Shown here: positions 10,301 through 17,764 of the stretch, in pieces
How the letters are laid out: every line of letters begins with the position of its first letter
How positions within the stretch are numbered: the first letter of the stretch is position 1
From: Gordonia iterans
Lineage (GTDB): Bacteria; Actinomycetota; Actinomycetes; Mycobacteriales; Mycobacteriaceae
Assembly: GCF_002993285.1 (NCBI RefSeq)
Contig: NZ_CP027433.1
Span: forward strand, 496,001-560,000
Reading direction: 5' to 3'
DNA: 64,000 nucleotides
The notes under the pieces: model-generated
The model's input: only the letters and a program-made list of their open reading frames with translations
Databases searched by the model: none
What the model was told of the DNA's origin: nothing
Program-made: the position numbers and the translations under genes

Positions 10301-10723
10301 GATCTGCAGGGTGGAGCACGATCCGGACAGCACCTGGTCGAGCGGGGCCGACAGAAGCGGGAAGTTCCGGTTGACTACCTCGACAGTGCGCCGGTCGGCC
10401 TGTTCGCCCGATCCGCCGGTGACCCGGACGAACAGGCCGCGCTCGGCGGCCTTCGGCGCGGAAGGGGAGGTGGTGGAGAGCAGAACGTGGGCGCCCTCGG
10501 GCAGCTCGCCCGCGGCCGAGCACGGGATCTGCGCCTCCAGGGAGATCGGCGCGTAGGAGACCAGCGGTGCTGAGACCGAGCCGACGACTCCCTGCTGTGG
10601 CCAGTGGATCTCGGCCGTGGTCTGGTTGACCGGGAGCAGCGGGGTGACGAGCGCCAGAATGAGTCCGGCGAGCCCCGCGACGATCGCGGTGACTTGGGTC
10701 CTGCGGACCGAGGAGAGCGGCAC
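7349..10723 (-). CDS. embC: Arabinosyltransferase EmbC
   Basis: First Emb paralogue of the cluster. In mycobacteria EmbC builds the arabinan of lipoarabinomannan. It has 1124 residues with a short cytoplasmic N-terminus, a membrane span ending TPLLPVNQTTAEI (close to the mycobacterial EmbC signature), a periplasmic domain, and WHFVGPNTSDDGY with Asp277/Asp278 as the catalytic loop. A polytopic core and a C-terminal domain ending GLWSPAPIRY follow. The start is a GTG with no in-frame start codon further upstream before the preceding gene. That GTG lies inside one arm of a perfect 18-bp inverted repeat, so initiation may be structurally controlled. Residues ~345-360 add a short linker of Gly/Arg/Ser. 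In M. tuberculosis aftA lies directly upstream of embC; here about 4 kb of other genes separate them. Confidence 0.93.
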   Translation of the reverse strand: MPLSSVRRTQVTAIVAGLAGLILALVTPLLPVNQTTAEIHWPQQGVVGSVSAPLVSYAPISLEAQIPCSAAGELPEGAHVLLSTTSPSAPKAAERGLFVRVTGGSGEQADRRTVEVVNRNFPLLSAPLDQVLSGSCSTLQITAGSEGVTASFAGLRNDDDEPLAASTADSDLGDQRPQVTGLFTQLTGPAVDLPGLSAHVEIDSRYSTSPTLLKWLAIIVGIAMTLVSLAALARLDATDGRGHRRIFPARWWRLNARDYTVIGLLLVWHFVGPNTSDDGYLMTMSRVAQESDYTANYFRWFGAPESPFGWYYQVFGLLSQVSVASPWMRIPALFCGIASWLIISHEVLPRLGRATSGLQLLGARRGGSAELRRSGPAWTAAAVFLVAWFPFNNGLRPEPIIALGALLTWCSVERAIATGRMLPAAVACLIGAFSIAAGPTGVLAVAALVAGARPMLLALVKRAREVARLTGRGLGWAYASLIAPILAAGTFVLFVVFTDLTLAAFTQSSAMKTSVGPSAHWYNEIDRYSSLFAFSADGSILRRFAVLAMVLSLVVAGAVLLRKGRIPGTAAGPAQRIVGITFASLLFLMFTPTKWTHHFGVFAGLAAALAALATVAASADATHSRRNRTLFAALVVFITGLALTAPNSYYYSSAWGMPWGVWQVTIAGVMVGQVLLYLTLVLLAVALWFHFREPFAGTDPAHEHPEDVRLPRLRRALAWPARAPMGVAATAVVVFALVTAIVAGINQSTSYSVPRSNLEALAGRPCSMADKIWVEENPSDHLLPPVDDTLTDPLAGPATQPRGADRGATAGFSANGVPDDLNARASSGSLGVLAGAASSDPDLLIANSGGTGGGLLDEPGVNGSRAALPFGLDPARTPVLGSYSDDVQTPAGLTSGWYLLPADYKVRPLITFSVAGKFARDELRLEYTDEPVTPQTRDGDLTPTGSVQMIDPGPNPSWRNVRIDTAGLPDGLTAVRIVADDHSLAEDRFLVVTPPRLPAMTTVQETVGSTDPVHVDWTSGLVVPCQRPFNFHAGVAEIPRWRIKPGADLAAAVGTWQAAPGGGPLGWLEMSQRPDTVATYLQGDIGRDWGALERYSPYDDAAPAVIDYQTTVRSGLWSPAPIRY

Positions 10724-10755
10724 AGGGGCATCGTAGCGATGCCCCTGTGCCGCTC
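10715..10755. promoter_or_regulatory. Perfect 18-bp inverted repeat over the embC start codon
   Basis: Arms 10715-10732 and 10738-10755 are exactly complementary with a five-base loop. On the minus strand the first arm lies between the upstream gene's stop (10782) and embC, and the second contains the embC GTG and its first codons. Folded in mRNA it would bury the start codon and leave no exposed ribosome site. It may be a translational or attenuation hairpin, a terminator of the upstream gene, or a palindromic repeat that landed there. The arms and position are seen directly; the function is inference. Confidence 0.6.
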
Positions 10756-10781
10756 GGGATCGGTGCTTGATCAGCGGACGA

Positions 10782-11207
10782 TCAGTAGTCGCCCTTCCAG
10801 GTGGCGAGCGCCCAGATGACGATGACGTCGATGATGATGATGATGATTGACCACCACGGGGTGTAGGGCAGCCAGAGGAAGTTCGCGATCAGCGAGAGGC
10901 AGGCGATGATGATGCCGCAGATCCGGCCCCACGCCTGGCCGGCGAAGATCCCGATGGCCACGATCACCGCGATGATGCCGATCACGATGTGGATCCAGCC
11001 CCAGGTGGTCAGGTTGAAGGCGTAGATGTACTCGGGCGTTTCGACGAGCAGGTAGTCGTCGTTCGCGACGGCGGCGATGCCCTGGAAGAAGGCGAGGAAG
11101 CCGGCGACGATCAGCAGGGCCGCGGCGGCCAGCGAGATGCCGCCCGCCCAGGCGTCCGTCGAATCGTCGTTCGGGTCGTACTGGTTCGGTGCGTTGTTCA
11201 CTGTCAT
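10782..11207 (-). CDS. Small four-helix membrane protein (DUF7144-like)
   Basis: A 141-residue integral membrane protein with a hydrophilic N-terminus rich in Asn/Asp and four hydrophobic segments (about residues 24-44, 68-88, 92-110 and 114-134). It has a GWIHIVIG motif and a Trp/Pro-rich turn between the third and fourth spans. This matches the small actinobacterial membrane family DUF7144, which has no known function. The ATG at 11207 is chosen over an upstream in-frame start because the 26 extra residues are hydrophilic and unlike the family. It precedes embC on the same strand with a 58-bp gap that contains the large hairpin, so co-transcription with embC is possible. Confidence 0.7.
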   Translation of the reverse strand: MTVNNAPNQYDPNDDSTDAWAGGISLAAAALLIVAGFLAFFQGIAAVANDDYLLVETPEYIYAFNLTTWGWIHIVIGIIAVIVAIGIFAGQAWGRICGIIIACLSLIANFLWLPYTPWWSIIIIIIDVIVIWALATWKGDY

Positions 11208-11409
11208 GGACTGTGCGTACCACGCAGACCAGGCAGAATGGGAGATTCTGCCCCAGGATTCACCCCTGTCGGGTGAACGTGGCACGGATAGTCGCCTTCT
11301 TGTCCGGAACGTGACGTGATCCGGTCCGGAACGGGACGCGCCGCGAAAGTCTCGTCCTCACCTCGCGGGGGACACTTCAGCGGACGGTATTGGCCCTAGA
11401 CTCGGGGTC

Positions 11410-11856
11410 ATGCCGAGCGAACCGCTGCCGATCCTGCTGCTGAACGGACCCAACCTCGACCAGCTGGGGAACCGCCAGCCGGAGGTGTACGGTTCGGCCA
11501 CGCTCGACGACGTCGTCGGACTGGTCGAGCGCACGGCCGCAGGTCTCGGCTACGGGGTCCGCGCCCTGCAGACCAACCACGAGGGCGAGATGATCGACAC
11601 GATCGGGGCGGCGCGCGGTGAGATCAGCGGCATCGTCGTCAACCCGGCGGGATGGACGCACACCTCGGTGGCGCTGGCGGACGCGCTGGTGATCCCGGAG
11701 GTTCCGGTGATCGAGGTGCACATCAGCAATGTGCATGCGCGCGAAGCGTTTCGCCGGCACTCGTACGTGTCGCCCATCGCGGCCGGCGTGATCGCCGGAT
11801 TCGGGGTCGCCGGCTACGAGTACGCCGTGCGGCACCTGGTGACCCTCGTCTCCTGA
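11410..11856 (+). CDS. aroQ: Type II 3-dehydroquinate dehydratase
   Basis: Shikimate-pathway enzyme that dehydrates 3-dehydroquinate to 3-dehydroshikimate in the cytoplasm as a dodecamer. The 148 residues cover the whole type II fold. Present are LLNGPNLDQLG with the mobile-lid Arg and catalytic Tyr in NRQPEVYG (Tyr27), the TNHEGEMID block, the NPAGWTHTSVA loop, and EVHISNVHAREAFRRHS containing the catalytic His and substrate-binding residues. It stands alone rather than with aroB/aroC/aroK. It is divergent from the DUF7144-like gene, with a ~200-bp shared upstream region. Confidence 0.93.
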   Translation: MPSEPLPILLLNGPNLDQLGNRQPEVYGSATLDDVVGLVERTAAGLGYGVRALQTNHEGEMIDTIGAARGEISGIVVNPAGWTHTSVALADALVIPEVPVIEVHISNVHAREAFRRHSYVSPIAAGVIAGFGVAGYEYAVRHLVTLVS

Positions 11857-12107
11857 TTCACCGTTTTCCGCCGGCGGCGCGTACGGTGGATTCATCGGCG
11901 CTCGGGCTCGACCCGCGCGCCGCGCGTCGTAGAACGCTCCCCGGTCGCCGCCGATGACATCGTTTCCGGCGCGCCGATGACTTTCCTGCGGCGAACGGAT
12001 ACGCACACCTGCGTGTTCGCCACCTGATTTCCTCGGTGAGACGTGGCCGTGCCCTGCGCGGCGGCGGCGCGCCGGGAATCCCTGAGCCGCAAAGGCTGAA
12101 CAAGACA

Positions 12108-13598
12108 ATGACTGCTGATTTCGCTGATCTCGGCGTGCCCGCGCCCATCGTGGAAGCGCTCGCCGCCGACGGCAAGACCGCCGCCTTCCCGATCCAGGAG
12201 AAGACCCTGCCCGACAGCCTGACCGGGCGTGACGTGCTCGGCCGCGGCAAGACCGGCTCGGGCAAGACCCTGGCCTTCTCCATTCCGATGGTGACCCGCC
12301 TCGCCGCTCTCGGCGTCAAGCGCGCGCCCGGTCGCCCGACCGGCCTGGTGCTCGCGCCTACCCGCGAGCTGGCCACCCAGATCTCCGTCGCCCTGAAGCC
12401 GATGGCCGAGGCGATGGGCCTGCGGGTCACCACCGTCTTCGGCGGTGTCAAGCAGGCCGGTCAGGAACGCGCCCTGCGGGGCGGCGTCGACATCGTCGTC
12501 GCCTGCCCCGGACGGCTCGAGGACCTGATGAGCCAGCGCATCGTCTCGCTCGACGACGTCGCCGTCACCGTGCTCGACGAGGCCGACCACATGGCCGACC
12601 TGGGCTTTCTCCCGGGCGTGACCCGCATCCTCAACGCGACGCCCAAGGGCGGTCAGCGGATGCTGTTCTCGGCGACCCTGGACAACGGTGTCGACAAGCT
12701 GGTCAAGCGCTTCCTGGACCGTCCGGTGACGCACTCGCTGGAGGAGGCGACCAGCCCGGTCGAGAAGATGACGCATCACGTGTTCGAGGTGCGCTCGGCC
12801 GCGGAGAAGAACGACCTGGTGCAGGAGCTGGCCTCGGGCACCGGCCGCCGCATCCTGTTCATGCGCACCAAGCACCAGGCCAAGAAGCTGGCCAAGAAGC
12901 TGACCGCCGCGGGTATCCCGGCGGTGGACCTGCACGGAAACCTGTCGCAGAACCAGCGAGACCGCAATCTCGCGTCGTTCTCCGCGCCGGACGGGGCGCG
13001 CGTGCTCGTGGCCACCGATGTGGCCGCCCGGGGCGTCCACGTCGACGGCGTCGAGCTGGTGGTCCACGTCGATCCGCCGGCCGAGCACAAGGCCTTCCTG
13101 CACCGTTCGGGCCGTACCGCGCGCGCCGGCAGCGCCGGCGACGTGGTGACCGTGTGCCTGCCCGAGCAGCGCGCAGATCTGCGCAAGATGCTCCGTGCGG
13201 CAGACATCACGGTGACCCCGCAGCAGGTGACCGCCTCGTCCGGGGCCGTCGGCGAGCTGGTCGGCGAGCGGGCTCCGTACCGCGAGCCCGCACCGGCGCC
13301 GGCTCCCCAGCAACAGCAGCCGCGCAAGCGGTCCGGCGGCCAGGCCGGTTCGGGCCGCGGCGGCGCGCGGGGCGGTCGCGGTTCCGGCGGCGGCCGCGGC
13401 TCGGCCGGAGGTCGTGGAGCTCGGGGCGGACGTCGCTCCGAGGGCGGCGAGTCCTCGCAGCGGGTGCACACCTCGGCGTCGGCCGCACCGGGATCGTCCG
13501 GCCGGTCGTCGCAGCCGCGCTCGGAAGGGTCGGCTGCTCCGGCGCAGCGTCGTCGTCGTGCCGCTCGCCGACCGGCGGGAGCCCCCACCGCACGCTAG
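12108..13598 (+). CDS. DEAD-box ATP-dependent RNA helicase
   Basis: A 496-residue RNA helicase likely to remodel structured RNA or ribosome intermediates. It contains the Q motif (FPIQ), motif I GKTGSGKT, PTRELATQ, motif II DEAD, motif III SAT, motif V ATDVAARG and motif VI HRSGRTARAG. The usual TPGR of motif Ib is CPGR. The tail after ~residue 395 is a Gln run followed by a long Gly/Arg-rich region (about 60 residues of RGG-type repeats) and a basic Ser/Ala-rich end, typical of RNA-binding tails in RhlE/CsdA-like actinobacterial helicases. The ATG at 12108 is chosen over an upstream in-frame ATG at 12036 because the family begins two to three residues before FADLG. A 250-bp untranslated region precedes it, which could hold cold-shock-type regulation. 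Confidence 0.9.
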   Translation: MTADFADLGVPAPIVEALAADGKTAAFPIQEKTLPDSLTGRDVLGRGKTGSGKTLAFSIPMVTRLAALGVKRAPGRPTGLVLAPTRELATQISVALKPMAEAMGLRVTTVFGGVKQAGQERALRGGVDIVVACPGRLEDLMSQRIVSLDDVAVTVLDEADHMADLGFLPGVTRILNATPKGGQRMLFSATLDNGVDKLVKRFLDRPVTHSLEEATSPVEKMTHHVFEVRSAAEKNDLVQELASGTGRRILFMRTKHQAKKLAKKLTAAGIPAVDLHGNLSQNQRDRNLASFSAPDGARVLVATDVAARGVHVDGVELVVHVDPPAEHKAFLHRSGRTARAGSAGDVVTVCLPEQRADLRKMLRAADITVTPQQVTASSGAVGELVGERAPYREPAPAPAPQQQQPRKRSGGQAGSGRGGARGGRGSGGGRGSAGGRGARGGRRSEGGESSQRVHTSASAAPGSSGRSSQPRSEGSAAPAQRRRRAARRPAGAPTAR

Positions 13599-13615
13599 TG
13601 CGAGGCAGCTCGTCG

Positions 13616-13933
13616 TCACTCCTTGAGCTTGTTGTCGCCCCTTGAGTTTGTCGTCGCTCCTTGAGCTTGTCGAAAGGGTCGTTTCGACTCGCCTCGTTCC
13701 TCGGCGGCTCAACGGGCGAAGCAGCTCCTTGAGCTTGTCGAAAGGGTCGTTTCGACTCGCCTCGTTCCTCGGCGGCTCAACGGGCGAGGGGGCGTCGGCG
13801 GCTCAACGGGCGAAGCAGCTCCTTGAGCTTGTCGAAAGGGTCGTTTCGACTCGCCTCGTTCCTCGGCGGCTCAACGGGCGAGGGGGCGTCGGCGGCTCAA
13901 CGGGCGAAGCAGCTCCTTGAGCTTGTCGAAAGG
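13616..13933. repeat. Tandem copies of a dispersed intergenic repeat
   Basis: The region is built from units starting CTCCTTGAGCTTGTCGAAAG at 13657, 13725, 13819 and 13913 (spacing 68, 94 and 94 bp), with degenerate copies at ~13619 and ~13640. Each unit has a small stem (GTCGAAA...TTTCGAC) and a GGCGGCTCAACGGGCGA block that is itself doubled in the 94-bp units. The last unit abuts the stop of the next gene. No coding potential is convincing here. Related pieces recur elsewhere in the window. Confidence 0.85.
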
Positions 13934-14680
13934 TCAGCGGCGGCTGAGTGCGAGGTTCACCGCGGTCCGGGCCGGACCCTCCCAGAGGTCGCCGTGACCG
14001 GGGAGGATCAGGTTCGCATCCGTCGCAGCCAGCGACTCCAGCGATTCGGCGTTGCGCTCGGGGTCGTGGGTGAAGATCGGACCCAGACACTGCGGACCCT
14101 GCGCTGAGGTGATCAGGTGACCGGTGATCAGTGCGTCGCCGGTCACCAGGATCTCGCCGTCGGCTACCAGGAACGCGCTGTGCCCCCGCGTGTGGCCGGG
14201 GCACGGCAGCGCGACCGGGCGCCCGGGAAGGGCCGCGAGTCCGGGAAAGGGTGCGGCATCGTCGAGCCCCGTGCGGCTGAGCGCGCCGAGCGGAAGGATC
14301 TGGCTGAGCCAGTGCAAGACCCGCGGTCGCCACGCGATCGGGGCCAGGCTCATCGCATCCGCCTGCTCCAGATACTCGCGGCGAGCGTGCGCCACCTCGT
14401 GCGGATCGGCGTACACGTCGAAGTCGTGTCTGTCCCGCAGCCGGACCAGGCCGCCGAGATGGTCGACGTGGGCGTGCGTCAGCAGTGCCGCCCGAATCTC
14501 CTCGGGCGCGCTGCCGATCCGGTTCAGCGACTCGATCACCGCGTCCGCATGACCGGGATAGCCGCCGTCGATCAGCGTCACCCCGTCGTCGTCCTGCAGG
14601 ACGATCCAATTGACGGTCGCCGTCGAGACGAAGTGCGTCCGGGTGCGTCCGCTGGTCAGGGTGTCGATCCGCATGTCCAT
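13934..14680 (-). CDS. Metallo-beta-lactamase-fold hydrolase
   Basis: A 248-residue MBL-superfamily protein, probably cytoplasmic. It has the Zn-binding motif THAHVDHLGG (residues ~68-77), a downstream PGHTRGHS motif with the second metal-site His, the bridging Asp in VTGDALIT, and PGHGD near the C-terminus. This pattern fits thiol-ester or lactone hydrolases such as glyoxalase II-like enzymes; the substrate cannot be told. Ten bases separate its ATG from the aftA stop on the same strand, so it probably ends the dprE1/dprE2/aftA transcription unit. It takes the place that embC has in mycobacteria. Confidence 0.82.
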   Translation of the reverse strand: MDMRIDTLTSGRTRTHFVSTATVNWIVLQDDDGVTLIDGGYPGHADAVIESLNRIGSAPEEIRAALLTHAHVDHLGGLVRLRDRHDFDVYADPHEVAHARREYLEQADAMSLAPIAWRPRVLHWLSQILPLGALSRTGLDDAAPFPGLAALPGRPVALPCPGHTRGHSAFLVADGEILVTGDALITGHLITSAQGPQCLGPIFTHDPERNAESLESLAATDANLILPGHGDLWEGPARTAVNLALSRR

Positions 14681-14690
14681 CAGACCACCG

Positions 14691-16697
14691 CTACTTTCTG
14701 ACCACCAGGACGAACGGTCCCACCTCGGTCACCGTGAACGCGGGGTCGTCGAACGCCTCCGGATCGAAGGTGACCGTGTACCGCTTGATGTTCGGGTCGT
14801 TCGGGTAGACGTCCTCGGCCAGCCGCAGCGTGTATCCGTCCGCGCTGTACCGGAACAAGAAGACGCTCGGCGCCGGCCAAGGGCTTTGCGCCAGTTGGTC
14901 TTTCAGTTCCTGAGGCGTTCCGGATCCGGACCACTTCTTGATGGTCGCAGCGCGCGCGTCGAACTCGGCGAGCGGATTGGCGTAATGCGAGGTGAGTCCC
15001 TGGAAGCCCCAGTACGGGTACACCGAGAGGAACGTGTAGTCGGCGGTCAGGACGATGTTCCCGGTGGCCGGTTTGCCGGTCTGCTCGCGGATCAGGCGGT
15101 GCAGTTCGGCGTAGTACGACTCCGAACCGGGCGGGCGCTGGTCGGCACGCTGACCGGCGCCGTCGGTGTCGGTGTACGCGACGGTGATCTCGCTGGACAG
15201 GTGGTTGGGGAGCGACTGAGCGACGGCGAGCGCGCACACCGCGGCCACCACACCGACCGCGGTGCGGACGTCGCCGAAGCGGCTCACGGCCACCCGGCCG
15301 AGCTCGACGGCCCCGAAAACACCCGCGGCGGCGAGGATCCCGGCGGTCACCGCCTCCAGCCGGAACGAGAGGAGCGTGCTGCCGATCGCTGTGCGGGCCA
15401 GCGACATCAGCGTGAGTACGACGATGCCCACCAGCGCCGCGGCGAACGCGAAGGCGATGGTCCGCTCACGCATCCGCAGCGCCGTCCAGACCAGACCGAT
15501 CAGGCACAGCAGCCCGAGCAGAGTCAGGTGGAACATCGGCATGCCCATCACGGACCCGGCCTCGGGCAGGTAGTGCTCGGCCGCGCCGGAGACGGTGACC
15601 GACGAACCGAGTCGCGCTCGGAGATAGCCGAACCAGAAGACCAGGGCCACCAGGCACGCCAGCACGCCCATGACGAGCAGCCGGACGACGACGCCGACGG
15701 CCCGGGCGCGCCGCAGTGCGGCGATCTCGTCGTCGCGCACGGCCTTGTTGCGGATCTGCACCCAGATCTGCACCAGGTAAACCAGCGTGACGAGGATCGC
15801 GGTTCCGGCGAACAATGCGGTGTACAGGGTGTAGACGGTGGCCGAGACGCCGAGGAAGACCCCGGCCGCGATCACCGAGAGCCAGCCCGTCCGCTGCAGC
15901 GGCGCGGGGCCGTCGGCGAGTCGTCCGTGTCCGCGCAGGGCGGCGGCGATCACCACCAGCATCGGGACGCCGACCAGGATCAGGACGGCGGCATACGGTT
16001 CTGGCGCCGCATAGCGCAGGGTCGCCACTGTGACGGCCAGGCCCACCCCGGTCCCGATCAGGGGACCGACCATCCGGTTCCAGAGCGCCGCGCCCAGCGC
16101 GGCGGCCGCGGCGATCGAGACGATGGCCCACGGCTTGTACGCCTCCCACCCGGGCAGGCCCAGGAGGTCGGCGTAGCGTCCGCCGAACCAGAACCACGTC
16201 GCCGGGTAATACGGCGGCAGGTCCACGTAGGTCATGTCGGCCAGCCGCGGACTGCTGGTGAGCCGGGTCAGGTACTCGGTGCGGAACTGCTGATCGGCGG
16301 TGAGGCCGTGCAGGTAGAGCCTGGTGGCGCCCAGCGGCATGCCGAGCGTCACGGTCACCATGCCGGCCGAGGCGAGCGCGCCCAGCCACGACGTCGGGAG
16401 CCGCCAGCCCGGCCGATACCGAGTGAGCACCACGGCGAGCACGGCGATCAGGACGAACACGGCCTGCCCGAGGGTGGTCAGCGAGCGCGTGACATTGGAG
16501 GTGTTGAACGCCGGCCACTGGGCGGCATCGATCACCGTCAGACCCGCCATCGCGACCGCGGCGCCGAGGATCAGCGCGCCGAGGAGTTCGACCAGGTCCA
16601 GGCCCCGGCGGCGCAGCACTGACCGGGCGGCGGGCTCCGGAACGGCGCGGGAGTCCGCTCCCGGTGCGGCGGATTCGGGTGCGGTGGCGGTGCTCAC
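14691..16697 (-). CDS. aftA: Arabinofuranosyltransferase AftA (galactan 5-O-arabinofuranosyltransferase)
   Basis: GT85 membrane enzyme that places the first arabinofuranose on the galactan using decaprenyl-phosphoryl-arabinose. It has 668 residues (M. tuberculosis AftA ~643). After a ~35-residue cytoplasmic N-terminus there are about eleven membrane spans. A periplasmic loop carries DMTYVDLPPYYPATWFWFGGR, strongly characteristic of AftA, and a ~200-residue soluble C-terminal domain follows (residues ~470-668). The GTG start is one base past the dprE2 stop, so the two are translationally linked. The context (DprE1, DprE2, AftA) is the standard order. Adjacent embC has been displaced. Confidence 0.9.
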   Translation of the reverse strand: MSTATAPESAAPGADSRAVPEPAARSVLRRRGLDLVELLGALILGAAVAMAGLTVIDAAQWPAFNTSNVTRSLTTLGQAVFVLIAVLAVVLTRYRPGWRLPTSWLGALASAGMVTVTLGMPLGATRLYLHGLTADQQFRTEYLTRLTSSPRLADMTYVDLPPYYPATWFWFGGRYADLLGLPGWEAYKPWAIVSIAAAAALGAALWNRMVGPLIGTGVGLAVTVATLRYAAPEPYAAVLILVGVPMLVVIAAALRGHGRLADGPAPLQRTGWLSVIAAGVFLGVSATVYTLYTALFAGTAILVTLVYLVQIWVQIRNKAVRDDEIAALRRARAVGVVVRLLVMGVLACLVALVFWFGYLRARLGSSVTVSGAAEHYLPEAGSVMGMPMFHLTLLGLLCLIGLVWTALRMRERTIAFAFAAALVGIVVLTLMSLARTAIGSTLLSFRLEAVTAGILAAAGVFGAVELGRVAVSRFGDVRTAVGVVAAVCALAVAQSLPNHLSSEITVAYTDTDGAGQRADQRPPGSESYYAELHRLIREQTGKPATGNIVLTADYTFLSVYPYWGFQGLTSHYANPLAEFDARAATIKKWSGSGTPQELKDQLAQSPWPAPSVFLFRYSADGYTLRLAEDVYPNDPNIKRYTVTFDPEAFDDPAFTVTEVGPFVLVVRK

Positions 16698-16698
16698 G

Positions 16699-17460
16699 TC
16701 AGACGGGGAGCTTGCGGAAGATCGGGCGCGGGATGTGGCGCAGGACCATCATGATGAACCGGAACGGTCCCGGCACCCAGATCACGTCCTTGCCCTTGTC
16801 CACGGCGGCGATCACGCGCTGGGCGACGTCCTCCTTGTTCACCGTCAGCGGAGCTTCCGCGACATGCGCCGACAGCCGGGTGCGGACCTGGCCGGGACGC
16901 ACCACCAGCACGCGCACTCCGTGCGGGCGCACGGCCTCGCCGAGGCCGAGGTAGAAGCCGTCCAGCCCGGCCTTGGTGGAGCCGTAGACGAAGTTGGAAC
17001 GACGGACCCGCTCACCGGCCACCGAGCTCATCGCGACGATCTGGCCGTGGCCCTGGGCGCGCATCCGCTCGCCGAGCAGCACGCCGACCGACACGGCGGC
17101 GGTGTAGTTGATGTCGGCCTCCAGGACGGCCAGCTTCTGGTTCTGCCAGGCCTCCTCGTCGTCGCCCTGGATGCCGAACGCGACGATCGCGACGTCGATG
17201 TCGCCGCCGGCGAAGGCTGCGTCGAGCACGGCCGGGTGCGAGTCGGTGTCCAGGGCGTCGAAATCGATGCGCTCGACCGTGCTCGCGCCCGCAGCCCGCA
17301 TCTGCTCCACTGCGGCGTCCGCGGCGGGATCGTTCGGGACCGTCGCGAGGACCACGCGCATCGGGCCGCGGGAGAGGAACTCGGCGGTGATGGCCAGGCC
17401 GATCTCGGAACTGCCGCCCAGCACGAGGACGGACTTCGGGACGCCTACGGCGTTTCGCAT
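16699..17460 (-). CDS. dprE2: Decaprenylphosphoryl-2-keto-ribose reductase DprE2
   Basis: Short-chain dehydrogenase that reduces the keto intermediate made by DprE1 to decaprenyl-phosphoryl-arabinose, the only arabinose donor of the wall. Length is 253 residues, as in mycobacteria. It shows the cofactor motif GGSSEIG (in place of TGxxxGxG, as usual for DprE2), catalytic Ser in [11 protein letters not shown] and YGSTK with the Tyr/Lys pair. The C-terminal [23 protein letters not shown] is probably membrane-associated. It lies between dprE1 and aftA on the same strand. Unusually, about 300 bp of repeat DNA separates it from dprE1. Confidence 0.92.
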   Translation of the reverse strand: MRNAVGVPKSVLVLGGSSEIGLAITAEFLSRGPMRVVLATVPNDPAADAAVEQMRAAGASTVERIDFDALDTDSHPAVLDAAFAGGDIDVAIVAFGIQGDDEEAWQNQKLAVLEADINYTAAVSVGVLLGERMRAQGHGQIVAMSSVAGERVRRSNFVYGSTKAGLDGFYLGLGEAVRPHGVRVLVVRPGQVRTRLSAHVAEAPLTVNKEDVAQRVIAAVDKGKDVIWVPGPFRFIMMVLRHIPRPIFRKLPV

Positions 17461-17515
17461 GGGTGTTCTTCCTTTGTCGGGTGGGGGTCGGGGCTTCTTG
17501 GTCTCGGTGTGCGCT

Positions 17516-17755
17516 TCGCCTAGGTCTCGATACTCTCCTCGCCTAGCGGCTCGTCGCTACTCGACCACCGGCTTGCTCGTCGCTACTCGACCACCGGCTT
17601 GCTCGTCGCTACTCGACCACCGGCTTGCTCGTCGCGACCTGATGGTCGAGTAGGTGAGGAAGCTGGTGGTCGAGTAGGTGAGGCGCTAGCCGAGCAGTAT
17701 CGAGACCTAGCCGAGCCGTATCGAGACCTAGCCGAGCCGTATCGAGACCGCGAGA
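17516..17755. repeat. Repeat block between dprE1 and dprE2
   Basis: Three direct copies of a ~26-base unit (TCGTCGCTACTCGACCACCGGCTTGC) lie at ~17551-17635. Two inverted copies of TCGACCACC (as GGTGGTCGAGTAGG-type sequence) follow at ~17643-17680, then three copies of a 21-base unit TAGCCGAGCAGTATCGAGAC or TAGCCGAGCCGTATCGAGAC at ~17688-17750. Together they form a large imperfect palindrome beginning GGTCTCGATACT and ending GTATCGAGACC. This type is widespread between genes in Gordonia and relatives. No gene is seen in it. Confidence 0.8.
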
Positions 17756-17764
17756 GCATCGGGG

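Noticed and set aside
13616..13933. CRISPR array
   Set aside because: Units are contiguous with no unique spacers, periods are 68 and 94 bp, and no cas genes are near.
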